From positions 1 to 50,247 of the forward strand of contig JAVBPC010000094.1 in NCBI GenBank assembly GCA_031549905.1: a DNA stretch of 50,247 bases. The letters run 5' to 3'. The notes under the pieces were generated by a model that saw only the letters and a list, made by a program, of their open reading frames with translations, was not told the origin of the DNA and searched no databases. This DNA comes from Avichristensenella sp031549905 (lineage in GTDB: Bacteria; Bacillota; Clostridia; Christensenellales; Aristaeellaceae). A program made the translations under genes and the position numbers. This document shows, in pieces, positions 24,913-35,367 of this stretch (positions within the stretch are counted from its first letter, which is position 1; each line of letters begins with the position of its first letter).

Positions 24913-24918
24913 TATACT
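24913..24918 (+). promoter_or_regulatory. -10 element of the ada-like gene
   Basis: TATACT, about 19 nt before the ATG, without a recognisable -35. A weak -35 fits an activator-dependent promoter, as for Ada-regulated genes where methylated Ada binds next to the polymerase. Confidence 0.45.
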
Positions 24919-24936
24919 GGCTGCGAGGTGATTAAA

Positions 24937-25782
24937 ATGCTGGATGCGGCGGCGTGCTACCAGGCTTTCCAGGCGAAGGACGCCAGGTTTGACGGGCTGT
25001 TTTTCATCGGAAACCGATCCACCGGGGTGTATTGCAGGCCGGTATGCCGTGTGCGCATCACAAGGCCGGATAACCTATCCTACCACGAAAGCGCCGCAGC
25101 CGCGGAGAAGGCGGGCTTCCGCCCGTGCCGCAAGTGCTGCCCGGAACGCGCCCCAGGCCCCGCGCCGGTGGATGCGGGCGCGAGCCTTGCCATCAGGGCG
25201 GCGCGCATGCTGGAGGCGGCAGACCCGGAGGCGGGCGGGCTTTCCGGGATCGCGAACGCGCTGGGCGTGACGGACCGCCACCTTCGGCGCGTGTTTGCCG
25301 CGCAATACGGGGTGTCGCCCGTGCAGTACGCGGGAACATGCAGGCTGCTGCTTGCCAAATCGCTGCTGACAGAAACCAGCCTGTCCATCACATCCATCGC
25401 GATGGCGGCGGGCTTTGGCAGCGTGCGGCGGTTGAACGACATGTTCATGACGCGATACCGCATGACGCCAACGGCGCTGCGCAGCCAGGGCGCGCGTGAA
25501 ACCGATGCCCCGGACGGCATCACGCTGAAGCTTTCCTACCGCCCGCCGTACGCGTGGGATATGGTGTACGGGTTTCCTGGCCGGGCGCGCTTTGCCCGGT
25601 GTGGAGGAGGCGGAAAAGGGCGTGTACCGCCGCACGGTGCGCGTCGGCGCGGGGGAGAGCGCGCGGCTTGGCTGGATCGCCGTGCACAACCTGCCGGATC
25701 AAAACGCGCTGGCGGTGACGGTATCGCCGTCGCTGGTGCCCGTGCTGCCGCGCGTGATCGCCCGGGTGAAAACGCTGTTTGA
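24937..25782 (+). CDS. Ada-type metal-binding/AraC regulator, N-terminal part of a frameshifted Ada-AlkA protein
   Basis: The intact part runs to about residue 214. An Ada zinc-binding domain (FIGNRSTGVYCRPVCRVR, CRKCCPER) supplies the Cys residues that accept methyl groups from phosphotriesters. An AraC helix-turn-helix follows (ALGVTDRHLRRVFAAQYGVS, LSITSIAMAAGFGSVRRLND). Then AlkA's N-terminal domain begins (LKLSYRPPYAWDMVYGF). From about 25577 the frame reads unrelated Arg/Gly-rich sequence to the stop, because one extra base shifts it. The true continuation is the next entry. ATG 24937 follows GAGGTGAT by 6 nt. Confidence 0.85.
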   Translation: MLDAAACYQAFQAKDARFDGLFFIGNRSTGVYCRPVCRVRITRPDNLSYHESAAAAEKAGFRPCRKCCPERAPGPAPVDAGASLAIRAARMLEAADPEAGGLSGIANALGVTDRHLRRVFAAQYGVSPVQYAGTCRLLLAKSLLTETSLSITSIAMAAGFGSVRRLNDMFMTRYRMTPTALRSQGARETDAPDGITLKLSYRPPYAWDMVYGFPGRARFARCGGGGKGRVPPHGARRRGGERAAWLDRRAQPAGSKRAGGDGIAVAGARAAARDRPGENAV

Positions 25783-26380
25783 CACCGAGGCCGCGCCGCA
25801 GGCAATGGAAGCCGCGCTCTCCGCGCTTGGCGATATGTACCTGCCGGGCGTGCGCGTGCCTGGCTGCATGGATGCGTTTGAGATGGCGACGCGCGCGGTG
25901 TTGGGGCAGCAGATCACCGTGAAAGCGGCAAGGACGCTGGCCACGCGGATTGCCGCGCTGGGCGACGCGGTCGAAACGCCGTTTCCGGGGCTTAACCGCG
26001 CGTTCCCGTCGCCGCAGGCATTGCTTGCGCTGCCCGGCACGATAGAGGACAACCTTGGCCCGCTGGGCGTGATTGGCGCGCGGGCGCGCTCCATCGCGGC
26101 GCTGGCGGGGGCGCTTGGCACGGGCGCGCTGACTTTGGCGCCCGGCTGTGACCCGGAAAAAGAAATCCGCACGCTGCAAACGCTGCCCGGGTTCGGCCCA
26201 TGGACTGCCCAATATGTCGCGATGCGCGCGCTTGCGTGGCCGGATGCCTTCCCGCACACCGATTACGGAGTGAAAAAAGCGCTTGAGGGCAAGGCCCCGC
26301 GCGAGATATTGGAGATGTCCGAGGCGTGGAAGCCCTGGCGGGCTTATGCTACGATGTGTTTGTGGAATGCATTATCGTAA
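25592..26380 (+). CDS. alkA: AlkA-type DNA-3-methyladenine glycosylase, C-terminal part of the frameshifted gene
   Basis: Up to 262 aa. LPGVEEAEKGVYRRT continues AlkA's N-terminal domain. The HhH-GPD glycosylase core follows: AVLGQQITVKAARTLA, then LQTLPGFGPWTAQYVAMRAL (helix-hairpin-helix) and the catalytic Asp in FPHTDYGVKKAL. The enzyme removes alkylated bases. It reads in the +1 frame relative to the Ada part; the frame is open back to about 25571, so the two are one gene if a single C near 25576 is dropped. TTG 25592 is the first start-like codon but has no ribosome-binding site. Confidence 0.85.
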   Translation: MPGVEEAEKGVYRRTVRVGAGESARLGWIAVHNLPDQNALAVTVSPSLVPVLPRVIARVKTLFDTEAAPQAMEAALSALGDMYLPGVRVPGCMDAFEMATRAVLGQQITVKAARTLATRIAALGDAVETPFPGLNRAFPSPQALLALPGTIEDNLGPLGVIGARARSIAALAGALGTGALTLAPGCDPEKEIRTLQTLPGFGPWTAQYVAMRALAWPDAFPHTDYGVKKALEGKAPREILEMSEAWKPWRAYATMCLWNALS

Positions 26381-26421
26381 CTGGATGATAGATATATTCT
26401 ATATCAAATTGGAGGTGCCCC

Positions 26422-26919
26422 ATGCTTATCACCACACTTGAAACCCCGCTCGGCCCAGCCACTGCCGCTGCATCCGAACAAGGCGCGCTGACCGGCTTCT
26501 GGTTCATTGGCCAGCAGTATTATCCCAAGCAGGCAGCAGCGTGGACAGTCTCGCCGGACGCCCAGTCCTTCGCCGCGCTGCGCAAGTGGCTGGACGCCTA
26601 CTTCGCGGGGAAAAACCCGGCCATCGACTTTCCGTTGGCGCCGCAGGGCACGCCGTTCCGGCAAGCGATATGGGAAATGCTGCTGGCGATCCCGTACGGG
26701 CAGCTGACCACATACGGCGCGCTTGCTAAGGCGTACGCCGGGAGGGCGGGCCTTGCGTCGATGTCGGCGCAGGCGGTAGGCGGCGCGGTGGGGCACAATC
26801 CCATCTCCGTGCTGATTCCCTGCCACCGCGTGGTGGGTACGGACGGCACGCTCACAGGGTACGCCGGTGGCGTGGGCAAAAAGACGGCGCTGCTTAGGCT
26901 GGAGGGAGTGCAGCTATGA
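26422..26919 (+). CDS. ogt: Methylated-DNA--protein-cysteine S-methyltransferase
   Basis: 165 aa. The active-site motif is IPCHRVVG with the acceptor Cys. Upstream are the DNA-binding helix GTPFRQAIWEMLLAIPYGQ with TTYGALA, and QAVGGAVGHNPISVL. It removes O6-alkyl groups from guanine in a suicidal reaction. TTGGAGGTG precedes the ATG by 4-5 nt. It lies 41 nt after the Ada-AlkA gene on the same strand, so the three repair activities form an adaptive-response unit. A small palindrome (26391-26405) lies in the gap. Confidence 0.95.
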   Translation: MLITTLETPLGPATAAASEQGALTGFWFIGQQYYPKQAAAWTVSPDAQSFAALRKWLDAYFAGKNPAIDFPLAPQGTPFRQAIWEMLLAIPYGQLTTYGALAKAYAGRAGLASMSAQAVGGAVGHNPISVLIPCHRVVGTDGTLTGYAGGVGKKTALLRLEGVQL

Positions 26920-27350
26920 GCACAACCGGCAAGATGATCGTAACCCCAAACCTGCACTTTGACGGGCAATGCAAAAAGGCCATTGACCTGTATGTCAGGG
27001 CCTTTCAGGCGGAAGTAAAGTTTTTGTATCAGTATAAAGACGCGAACCCCGCGGACGATGCGCTGCCCCAAAGCCAGGGGGAGCTTGTCTATCATGCGGA
27101 AATCATGATTGGCGGCCAGCGCTTCATGCTTTCGGACGGCGTGCCGGAGGCGGCCCCGCGCGGCAACAGCACATCCACCGTGATCACGTTTGAAACGGCC
27201 GGCGAGGTGATGGCCGCATACCGCATCCTCTCGGAGGGCGCGACCATCATTACCGCGCCGCACAGCACCACCTACAGCTCCTGCTTCACATCGCTGGTTG
27301 ACGCGTACGGCATGCGCTGGGAACTGATGACGGAGCAGACGGAGAGGTAG
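26916..27350 (+). CDS. VOC family protein (PhnB/YjdN-like)
   Basis: 144 aa. The PhnB-like glyoxalase/bleomycin-resistance fold is seen in NLHFDGQCKKAIDLYVRAFQ, HAEIMIGGQRFMLSDG and FTSLVDAYGMRWELMTEQ. Proteins of this group have no settled function; some bind metal and small molecules. The ATG overlaps the ogt stop (ATGA at 26916-26919), so it is co-translated with the repair genes. A palindromic element starts at once after its stop. Confidence 0.85.
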   Translation: MSTTGKMIVTPNLHFDGQCKKAIDLYVRAFQAEVKFLYQYKDANPADDALPQSQGELVYHAEIMIGGQRFMLSDGVPEAAPRGNSTSTVITFETAGEVMAAYRILSEGATIITAPHSTTYSSCFTSLVDAYGMRWELMTEQTER

Positions 27351-27530
27351 GGGGACGCCAGGGGCTTTGCCCCTGGACCCCACTTAAGGGCCTAAGGCCC
27401 TTAAGAATCCTTGCATGGGGGAAATTATAAATAGAAACCCCTACCCGCCGTGAGGCGAAGCAGGGGTTCCAAGGGGCCTTAGGCCCCTTGGCAGGGTCTG
27501 GGACAGAGTCCCAGCGTTCCCAGCGTTCCC
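27351..27530. repeat. Composite palindromic element, copy 2
   Basis: Hairpins at 27359-27375 (CAGGGGC/GCCCCTG), 27383-27405 (CTTAAGGGCC/GGCCCTTAAG), 27469-27491 (CCAAGGGGCC/GGCCCCTTGG) and 27498-27514 (CTGGGAC/GTCCCAG). The left half starts GGGGACGCC; the right half is its inverted counterpart, with CCGCCGTGAGGCGAA towards the centre and GCGTTCCC at the edge. The centre is AT-rich (27421-27437). It fills the gap between two convergent gene ends (VOC and clpB), and I see no gene in it. It may act as a terminator for both, although it lacks T-runs. Confidence 0.9.
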
Positions 27531-27537
27531 ACCCTCC

Positions 27538-30138
<2,601 letters not shown>

Positions 30139-30166
30139 ACAATCACCCCATATTCATCTGTTATAG

Positions 30167-30781
30167 TTACCGTAAGGCCGCCAACTTCTCATACAGCGTA
30201 CGCATTTCCGGCGTAATCACCTTGGGGTTTTCCAGGCGGATGGTCAGCAGCAGGTCGCCTGTTTTGCCGTTTCCGTTCGCAAAGCCCTGGCCGCGCAGGC
30301 GCAGCGTCTGGCCTGTCTGCGTGTTCGGGGGGATTTTGACGGACAGCGTTTTCTCGCCCACGCGCACTTCGATGCGGCCGCCGAGCGCCGCCGTCCACGG
30401 CATGATGCCGCATTCGGCGCGGGCATCCAGCGAGCGCTCCTTCTGCGCGGCGGTGAACCCGCCGGCCCCGCCGAACAGGTCGCTAAGGATATCTTCCACG
30501 CGGAAACCGCCGGAAAAGCCGCCGTTTGCGGCATCGTCCGTGGCAGCGCGCCTGGTGGCGCTCCGCCGGGGCGCTGCGCGCTGCTCATCGTATACGCGCC
30601 GCTTTTCAGGGTCGGACAGCGTTTCATACGCTTCGTTGATCTCGCAGCATTTCTTTTCGGCCGCCTTGTCGCCGCCGTTCAAGTCGGGATGATACTGCTT
30701 GATCAGTTTGCGGAATGCCGCCTTTATGGTTTCGGCGCTGGCATCTTTTTCCACACCGAGCACCCGATAGTAATCTTTCAT
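30167..30781 (-). CDS. DnaJ-like (CbpA-type) co-chaperone
   Basis: 204 aa. The J domain spans 1-68 with the HPD motif in KQYHPDLNGG. A Gly-rich linker with the segment GFRVEDILSDLFGG follows, then a single substrate-binding C-terminal beta domain (GGRIEVRVGEKTLSVKIPP, TLRLRGQGF). The zinc-finger region of DnaJ is absent and the protein is about half of DnaJ's length. It stimulates DnaK ATPase and should feed substrates to ClpB, encoded next. ATG 30781 is preferred because GAGG lies 8 nt upstream; ATG 30787 is possible. Confidence 0.9.
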   Translation of the reverse strand: MKDYYRVLGVEKDASAETIKAAFRKLIKQYHPDLNGGDKAAEKKCCEINEAYETLSDPEKRRVYDEQRAAPRRSATRRAATDDAANGGFSGGFRVEDILSDLFGGAGGFTAAQKERSLDARAECGIMPWTAALGGRIEVRVGEKTLSVKIPPNTQTGQTLRLRGQGFANGNGKTGDLLLTIRLENPKVITPEMRTLYEKLAALR

Positions 30782-30799
30782 AAGCATCGCCTCAAATAC

Positions 30800-30816
30800 T
30801 TTGACTTTCTTTGACT
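30800..30816 (-). promoter_or_regulatory. CtsR operator
   Basis: Minus strand AGTCAAA-GAA-AGTCAAA: two identical heptads 3 nt apart, matching the known CtsR box (RGTCAAA-NAN-RGTCAAA) at every defined position. It overlaps the predicted transcription start, the place where CtsR represses class III heat-shock genes. Confidence 0.9.
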
Positions 30817-30821
30817 ATTGA

Positions 30822-30850
30822 ATTTTACCATGCCTTGCCCTATTTTGCAA
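30822..30850 (-). promoter_or_regulatory. Promoter of the dnaJ-like/clpB operon
   Basis: Minus strand TTGCAA (30850-30845) and TAAAAT (30827-30822), 17-bp spacer, directly upstream of the CtsR box. Confidence 0.75.
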
Positions 30851-30884
30851 GCCCTTTTTGCCGTATTTCGCAGATTTTTTCTCC

Positions 30885-30913
30885 TTTGCAGCGATGGAAA
30901 ATCATGGTATAAT
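30885..30913 (+). promoter_or_regulatory. Promoter of the glgCDA operon
   Basis: TTTGCA (30885-30890) and TATAAT (30908-30913), 17-bp spacer, giving a leader of about 55 nt before glgC. Confidence 0.75.
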
Positions 30914-30975
30914 CAAAGTAACTGTTATGTTCCGTTTTCCAAATCAACGCCCGGAAGGGCAAGGGAGTGAACCGC

Positions 30976-32151
30976 ATGAAGAAAAAGCGCTGCATCGCCA
31001 TGCTTCTTGCAGGCGGGCAGGGGAGCCGCCTTGGCATCTTGACCACAACGATGGCCAAGCCTGCCATACCCTACGGCGGCAAATACCGCATCATTGATTT
31101 TCCCCTGTCCAACTGCGCCAATTCCGGTATTGACGTGGTTGGGGTGCTGACGCAGTACCAGCCGCTGGAGCTCAACGCGCACATCGGCTCCGGCGCGCCG
31201 TGGGATCTGGACTTATCGCACGGCGGCGTGTTCGTGCTGCCGCCCTACGTCAGGGGCAAAAGCGCCGAATGGTACCGGGGCACCGCCAACGCCATCTATC
31301 AGAACATCGGCTTCATCGCCCAATATGATCCCGACTATGTTCTGATTCTATCCGGCGATCATATTTACCGCATGGATTATACCGCGATGCTCGACTATCA
31401 TATCGAAAAAGAAGCGGATGCGACCATCGCCGAGATGGCCGTGCCGTGGGAAGAGACGAACCGCTTTGGCATCCTGAACACCGATGACAACGGCCGCATT
31501 GTCGAGTTTGATGAAAAGCCCAAGAAGGCGAAATCCAACAAGGCTTCGATGGGCATTTACATCTTCAATTGGGACAAGCTGAAGAGCTACCTGATGGAAG
31601 ATGAGGCGGACAAGTCCTCATCAAACGATTTCGGCAAGAACATTATGCCCAAGATGCTCTTTGACCAGCAGCGGCTTTTCGCCTATCCGTTCAGCGGCTA
31701 CTGGAAGGATGTGGGCACGATTGAAAGCCTGCTGGAAGCCAATATGGACCTGCTGGAAACGCCGATGCCGATTGATCTGTATGACAAAAACTGGCGCATT
31801 TTCAGCCGGAATCCCGGCCTGCCGCCGCACTATACCGCCCCCGGCGCCGAGGTGTCAACCGCGCTGATTACAGAGGGGTGCGAGGTGTTCGGGCAGGTAA
31901 CGCACAGCGTGCTGTTTGCGGGTGTTTTGGTGGAGCAAGGCGCATCCATCGTCGATTCCGTGGTGATGCCCCGCGTGCGCGTGGGGCGCGGCACGCAGAT
32001 ACAGCGCGCGATCATCGCGGAGGATGCGGTGATTGAGGCTGGCTGCAAGATCGGCGGGCCTGACGGCGGCATCGCAGTTGTGGGCCAGGGCGCGCATGTC
32101 ACGGCCGGGCAGGTCGTGGAACCAGGCGAGCAATTTGCCCGGCAAGCATAA
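30976..32151 (+). CDS. glgC: Glucose-1-phosphate adenylyltransferase GlgC
   Basis: 391 aa. The nucleotidyltransferase motif is LLAGGQGSRLGILT, followed by KPAIPYGGKYRIIDFPLSNC (split from the previous run), the catalytic Asp in SGDHIYRMDY and the glucose-1-phosphate loop in FDEKPK. The C-terminal left-handed beta-helix has hexapeptide-like repeats. It makes ADP-glucose, the committed step of glycogen synthesis. ATG 30976 follows AAGGGAG by 9 nt. It is 18 nt upstream of glgD; the two form a heteromeric enzyme in Firmicutes. Confidence 0.97.
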   Translation: MKKKRCIAMLLAGGQGSRLGILTTTMAKPAIPYGGKYRIIDFPLSNCANSGIDVVGVLTQYQPLELNAHIGSGAPWDLDLSHGGVFVLPPYVRGKSAEWYRGTANAIYQNIGFIAQYDPDYVLILSGDHIYRMDYTAMLDYHIEKEADATIAEMAVPWEETNRFGILNTDDNGRIVEFDEKPKKAKSNKASMGIYIFNWDKLKSYLMEDEADKSSSNDFGKNIMPKMLFDQQRLFAYPFSGYWKDVGTIESLLEANMDLLETPMPIDLYDKNWRIFSRNPGLPPHYTAPGAEVSTALITEGCEVFGQVTHSVLFAGVLVEQGASIVDSVVMPRVRVGRGTQIQRAIIAEDAVIEAGCKIGGPDGGIAVVGQGAHVTAGQVVEPGEQFARQA

Positions 32152-32169
32152 CGAAAGGAGAGCAATAAA

Positions 32170-33297
32170 ATGAACGATATGATGGGTCTTGTCTACACCG
32201 GCGAAAACGACGCCCGCCTTCGGGAACTGACGCTCTCCCGCGCCGTTGCGGCGCTGCCCGTCGTGGGGCGGTACCGCATCATCGACTTTACGCTTTCCAG
32301 CATGGTCAATTCCGGCATCCGCAATGTCGGCGTGATCACGCAGCGCAACTACCAGTCCCTGATGGATCACCTGGGCAGCGGAAAGGAATGGGACCTGCAC
32401 GGCAAGCACGACGGCCTGTTCATCCTGCCGCCGTTCCTGACGCGCGACAACGTGGGCATTTATGAGGGAATGCTGGATGCGCTGCGCTCCAACATCGGGT
32501 ACCTGCGCCGTTCCCGGCAGGAGTACGTCGTGCTGTCCGACAGCCATGTCATCTACAACATCGACTTTACCGAGATGCTGAAATTCCATACCGAGCAAAA
32601 CGCGGATATCACGATTCTGTACCACCCCACGCAGCCCAAGCGCGCGGGCGTGCATGAGTACCGCGTATACTTCGATATGGATAAAGAAGGCGTGCTCAAG
32701 CGCTTTGAAATCGATCCCGCCAAGCCAAACTACCCGTACGAGTCGCTGTCCGTGCTGATCGCAAAGCGCGAGCTGCTGGTCAACATCGTGGCGCAAACCG
32801 CTGCGCAGGGGCACCACAGCTTTGTGCGCGATGTGCTGCAGCGCAGCGTGAACGAAGCGGGCCTGCGCGTGATGGGCTACAGATCGCCCGTGCGCGGCTG
32901 GCACATCGATTCCGTGCAGTCATACTACCAGTTCAACATGGATGCGCTGCGGGCGGAAGTTAGGCAGGAGCTGTTTGACAGCCGCCGCCCAGTGTACACC
33001 AAGGTGCGCGATGACCTGGCCGCCCGCTACGGCGAGAATGCCCAGGTATCCGGCAGCCTGATTGCGGACGGCGGGCGCGTGGACGGTATCGTTGAGAACA
33101 GCGTGATTTTCAGGGGCGTATTCATCGCCGAGGGCGCGGTGGTGCGCAATTCGATTGTGATGCAGGATGCCCAGATTCACGAAAACGCCGAGCTTGACCA
33201 CTGTAGTCTGGATCAGAACGCGATTATCCGCCGGGGAGGGCGGCTGATCGGGCCGGTGACTTACCCGATCGGTATCGGAAAGAATATGTCGGTTTGA
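32170..33297 (+). CDS. glgD: Glucose-1-phosphate adenylyltransferase regulatory subunit GlgD
   Basis: 375 aa. It shares GlgC's architecture but its N-terminal motif is degenerate (VYTGENDARLRELTLSRAVA in place of LAGGxGxRLxxLT) and the catalytic Asp motif reads LSDSHVIYNIDF. This is characteristic of GlgD, which modulates GlgC rather than catalysing on its own. The beta-helix near the C-terminus is kept (VENSVIFRGVFIAEGAVVRN). AAAGGAG lies 9 nt upstream of the ATG. It is separated from glgA by a 313-bp run of hairpins. Confidence 0.95.
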   Translation: MNDMMGLVYTGENDARLRELTLSRAVAALPVVGRYRIIDFTLSSMVNSGIRNVGVITQRNYQSLMDHLGSGKEWDLHGKHDGLFILPPFLTRDNVGIYEGMLDALRSNIGYLRRSRQEYVVLSDSHVIYNIDFTEMLKFHTEQNADITILYHPTQPKRAGVHEYRVYFDMDKEGVLKRFEIDPAKPNYPYESLSVLIAKRELLVNIVAQTAAQGHHSFVRDVLQRSVNEAGLRVMGYRSPVRGWHIDSVQSYYQFNMDALRAEVRQELFDSRRPVYTKVRDDLAARYGENAQVSGSLIADGGRVDGIVENSVIFRGVFIAEGAVVRNSIVMQDAQIHENAELDHCSLDQNAIIRRGGRLIGPVTYPIGIGKNMSV

Positions 33298-33299
33298 CG

Positions 33300-33504
33300 T
33301 ACAAGGGGGACACGTCCCCCTTGTAAGAACCCCCTCACGCCTTTCCAGGCGTGCGAGGTAGAAAAACCTTGCGGTTTTTCTGTCCGTTCGGCGGCAAAGC
33401 CGCCGATGCCGGATTGAGGTCGAGGGGGGTGAGACCCCCTCGAGCACCCCGGGCTGGGCGGTTGCCTGAAATTCATGGAATTTCAGGTGCACCGCCATAT
33501 ATGG
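33300..33504. repeat. String of consecutive hairpins between glgD and glgA
   Basis: Perfect or near-perfect stems in order: 33300-33325 (arms TACAAGGGGGAC/GTCCCCCTTGTA), 33336-33353 (CACGCCT/AGGCGTG), 33360-33381 (AGAAAAACC/GGTTTTTCT), 33389-33405 (CGGCGGC/GCCGCCG), 33420-33443 (TCGAGGGGG/CCCCCTCGA), 33465-33487 (CCTGAAATTC/GAATTTCAGG, nested within GGCGGT/ACCGCC) and the palindrome CCATATATGG at 33495. Together they fill the gap; 33505-33596 is GC-rich with no gene I can support. The stems differ from those of the other five elements. They could attenuate transcription between glgD and glgA. Confidence 0.85.
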
Positions 33505-33610
33505 GGTGGACACTGCGGCTGGGGGATTGGGCCCCTTGGACGCCCCAAGTGGAACGGATGTATTTTCTATTGCTTTGGGGTGAAATCTAGCCATTCAGGA
33601 GGTAATGCTT

Positions 33611-35365
33611 ATGAAAGTACTGTTTATCGCATCGGAATGCGTACCCTTTGTCAAAACCGGCGGGCTGGCCGATGTGGTCGGCGCGCTGCCGCCGGTGCTA
33701 CAGGAGCAGGGCGCGGAAATCCGCGTGATGCTGCCGCTGTACAGCGAGATCGCCAAGCAATACCGCGATGAGATGCGCCATGTTGCCGACTTTGAGGTGG
33801 ATTTGGGCTGGCGCAAGCAATACTGCGGCATTGAGGAGCTTTCGTACGCGGGGCTGACGTGGTATTTTGTGGATAACCGCTACTACTTCGACAGGCCGTT
33901 TGTGTATGGGCTGGGCGGCGATGAGTACGAACGGTTCGGCTTCTTCTGCCGCGCCGCGCTGAATGCGCTGCCGCTGATCGGGTTTCAGCCGGATGTGCTG
34001 CACTGCCACGACTGGCAGGCCGGCATGATCCCCGCGCTGCACAAGATTCAGTACCGGCACCTGCCGTTCTACCGCGACATGAAAACGGTGCAGACGATCC
34101 ACAATTTGCAATACCAGGGCATTTTCGGCATCAAAGAGGTGCAGGACTGCTTAGGGCTTGGCGACAGCCTGTTCACGCCCGACAAGCTGGAATGCTACGG
34201 CATGGCGAACTTCTTGAAGGCGGGCATTGTGTACGCCGATGAGATCACCACCGTCAGCCCCAGCTATGCGGAGGAGATCACCACCGCGTACTACGGCGAA
34301 AGGCTGGACGGTCTGCTGCGCGCCAAGCATGAACACCTGACCGGCATCCTAAACGGCATCGATATCGGCGAGTATGACCCCGAGCACGACAGCCTGATCC
34401 CCGCGAACTTCACGGCCGATTCGCTGGCCGGCAAGGCGCAGTGCAAGGCCGCGCTGCAGCGGGAGCTTGGGCTTATGGAAGCGCCGGACGCGCCGCTGGT
34501 CGGCATGGTGACGAGGCTTTCCGGGCAGAAGGGGCTGGACCTGATCGACCTGATGATTGCCGAGCTGATGAACGAAGGCATTCAGCTGGTGGTGCTGGGC
34601 AAGGGCGATGCGCGCTATACCGACCTGTTCTCGTGGGCGGAGGGGCAGTACCCCGGCCGCGTGGCCGCGCGCTTTGAGATGAACTTCACGCTGGCGCACA
34701 AGATTTACGCCGCCGCCGACATGTTCCTGATGCCGTCTCTGTTTGAGCCGTGCGGGCTTTCCCAGATGATCTCCATGCGCTACGGCACCGTGCCCATCGT
34801 TCGCGAAACGGGCGGGCTGCGCGACACCGTGCTGTCCTTCAACGAGTACACGGGCGAGGGCAACGGCTTCACTTTCTTCAACTATAACGCGCACGACATG
34901 ATCAACACCGTGCGCCGCGCGGTTGCCTACTACCGCGATAAGCCCCAGGTGTGGCAGGAGCTGGCCGTGCGCGGCATGCGCGGGGATTTCAGCTGGACGA
35001 AGTCCGCAGGCGAGTACATGGCGCTGTACGCGCGGCTGATGGCCCCGCCGGCGAAGGTCAAGCGCGCCGCCGCCAAGAAAAAGACCGCCGTGGAAGCCGC
35101 GATGGAAACCGCCGTGGAAGAGACGAAGGTCAAGCGCGCATCCGGCAAAAAGGCCGCCGCCGACCCCGCCGTAGTGGAGGCCGTTGCCGGCGCGCTGGAG
35201 GCGAAGCAGGCCGCTGATGAAGCGCAGGCCGCCGCAGAGGTGGCTGTGGAAGCGCCCAAGGCGAAGCGGGCGCCGAGGAAGAAGGCGGCGGAGGCGGCGG
35301 CTGTAGAAGCTGCTGTGGAAGCGCCCAAGGCGAAGCGGGCGCCGAGGAAGAAGGCAACGGAGTAA
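33611..35365 (+). CDS. glgA: Glycogen synthase GlgA with a C-terminal histone-H1-like tail
   Basis: 584 aa. Residues 1-477 are a GT5 glycogen synthase: the ADP-glucose-binding KTGGLADVVGALP at the N-terminus, LHCHDWQAGMIP, LNGIDIGEYDPEHD and SLFEPCGLSQMISMRYGTVP in the GT-B second domain. It extends glycogen chains from ADP-glucose. Normal GlgA ends near residue 480; here about 107 residues rich in Ala, Lys, Glu and Arg follow, with units like VEAPKAKRAPRKKA. ATG 33611 is chosen because AGGAGG lies 8 nt upstream; it is only 2 nt from ATG 33605. Confidence 0.95.
   Translation: MKVLFIASECVPFVKTGGLADVVGALPPVLQEQGAEIRVMLPLYSEIAKQYRDEMRHVADFEVDLGWRKQYCGIEELSYAGLTWYFVDNRYYFDRPFVYGLGGDEYERFGFFCRAALNALPLIGFQPDVLHCHDWQAGMIPALHKIQYRHLPFYRDMKTVQTIHNLQYQGIFGIKEVQDCLGLGDSLFTPDKLECYGMANFLKAGIVYADEITTVSPSYAEEITTAYYGERLDGLLRAKHEHLTGILNGIDIGEYDPEHDSLIPANFTADSLAGKAQCKAALQRELGLMEAPDAPLVGMVTRLSGQKGLDLIDLMIAELMNEGIQLVVLGKGDARYTDLFSWAEGQYPGRVAARFEMNFTLAHKIYAAADMFLMPSLFEPCGLSQMISMRYGTVPIVRETGGLRDTVLSFNEYTGEGNGFTFFNYNAHDMINTVRRAVAYYRDKPQVWQELAVRGMRGDFSWTKSAGEYMALYARLMAPPAKVKRAAAKKKTAVEAAMETAVEETKVKRASGKKAAADPAVVEAVAGALEAKQAADEAQAAAEVAVEAPKAKRAPRKKAAEAAAVEAAVEAPKAKRAPRKKATE
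35243..35286 (+). repeat. 44-bp direct repeat, copy A, in the glgA tail
   Basis: An identical 44-bp stretch recurs at 35312-35355, 69 bp (23 codons) downstream and in frame. It encodes the AVEAPKAKRAPRKK unit, so the tail has grown by recent in-frame duplication. Confidence 0.9.
35312..35355 (+). repeat. 44-bp direct repeat, copy B, in the glgA tail
   Basis: Second identical copy of the unit at 35243-35286, ending 10 bp before the glgA stop codon. Confidence 0.9.
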
Positions 35366-35367
35366 GC

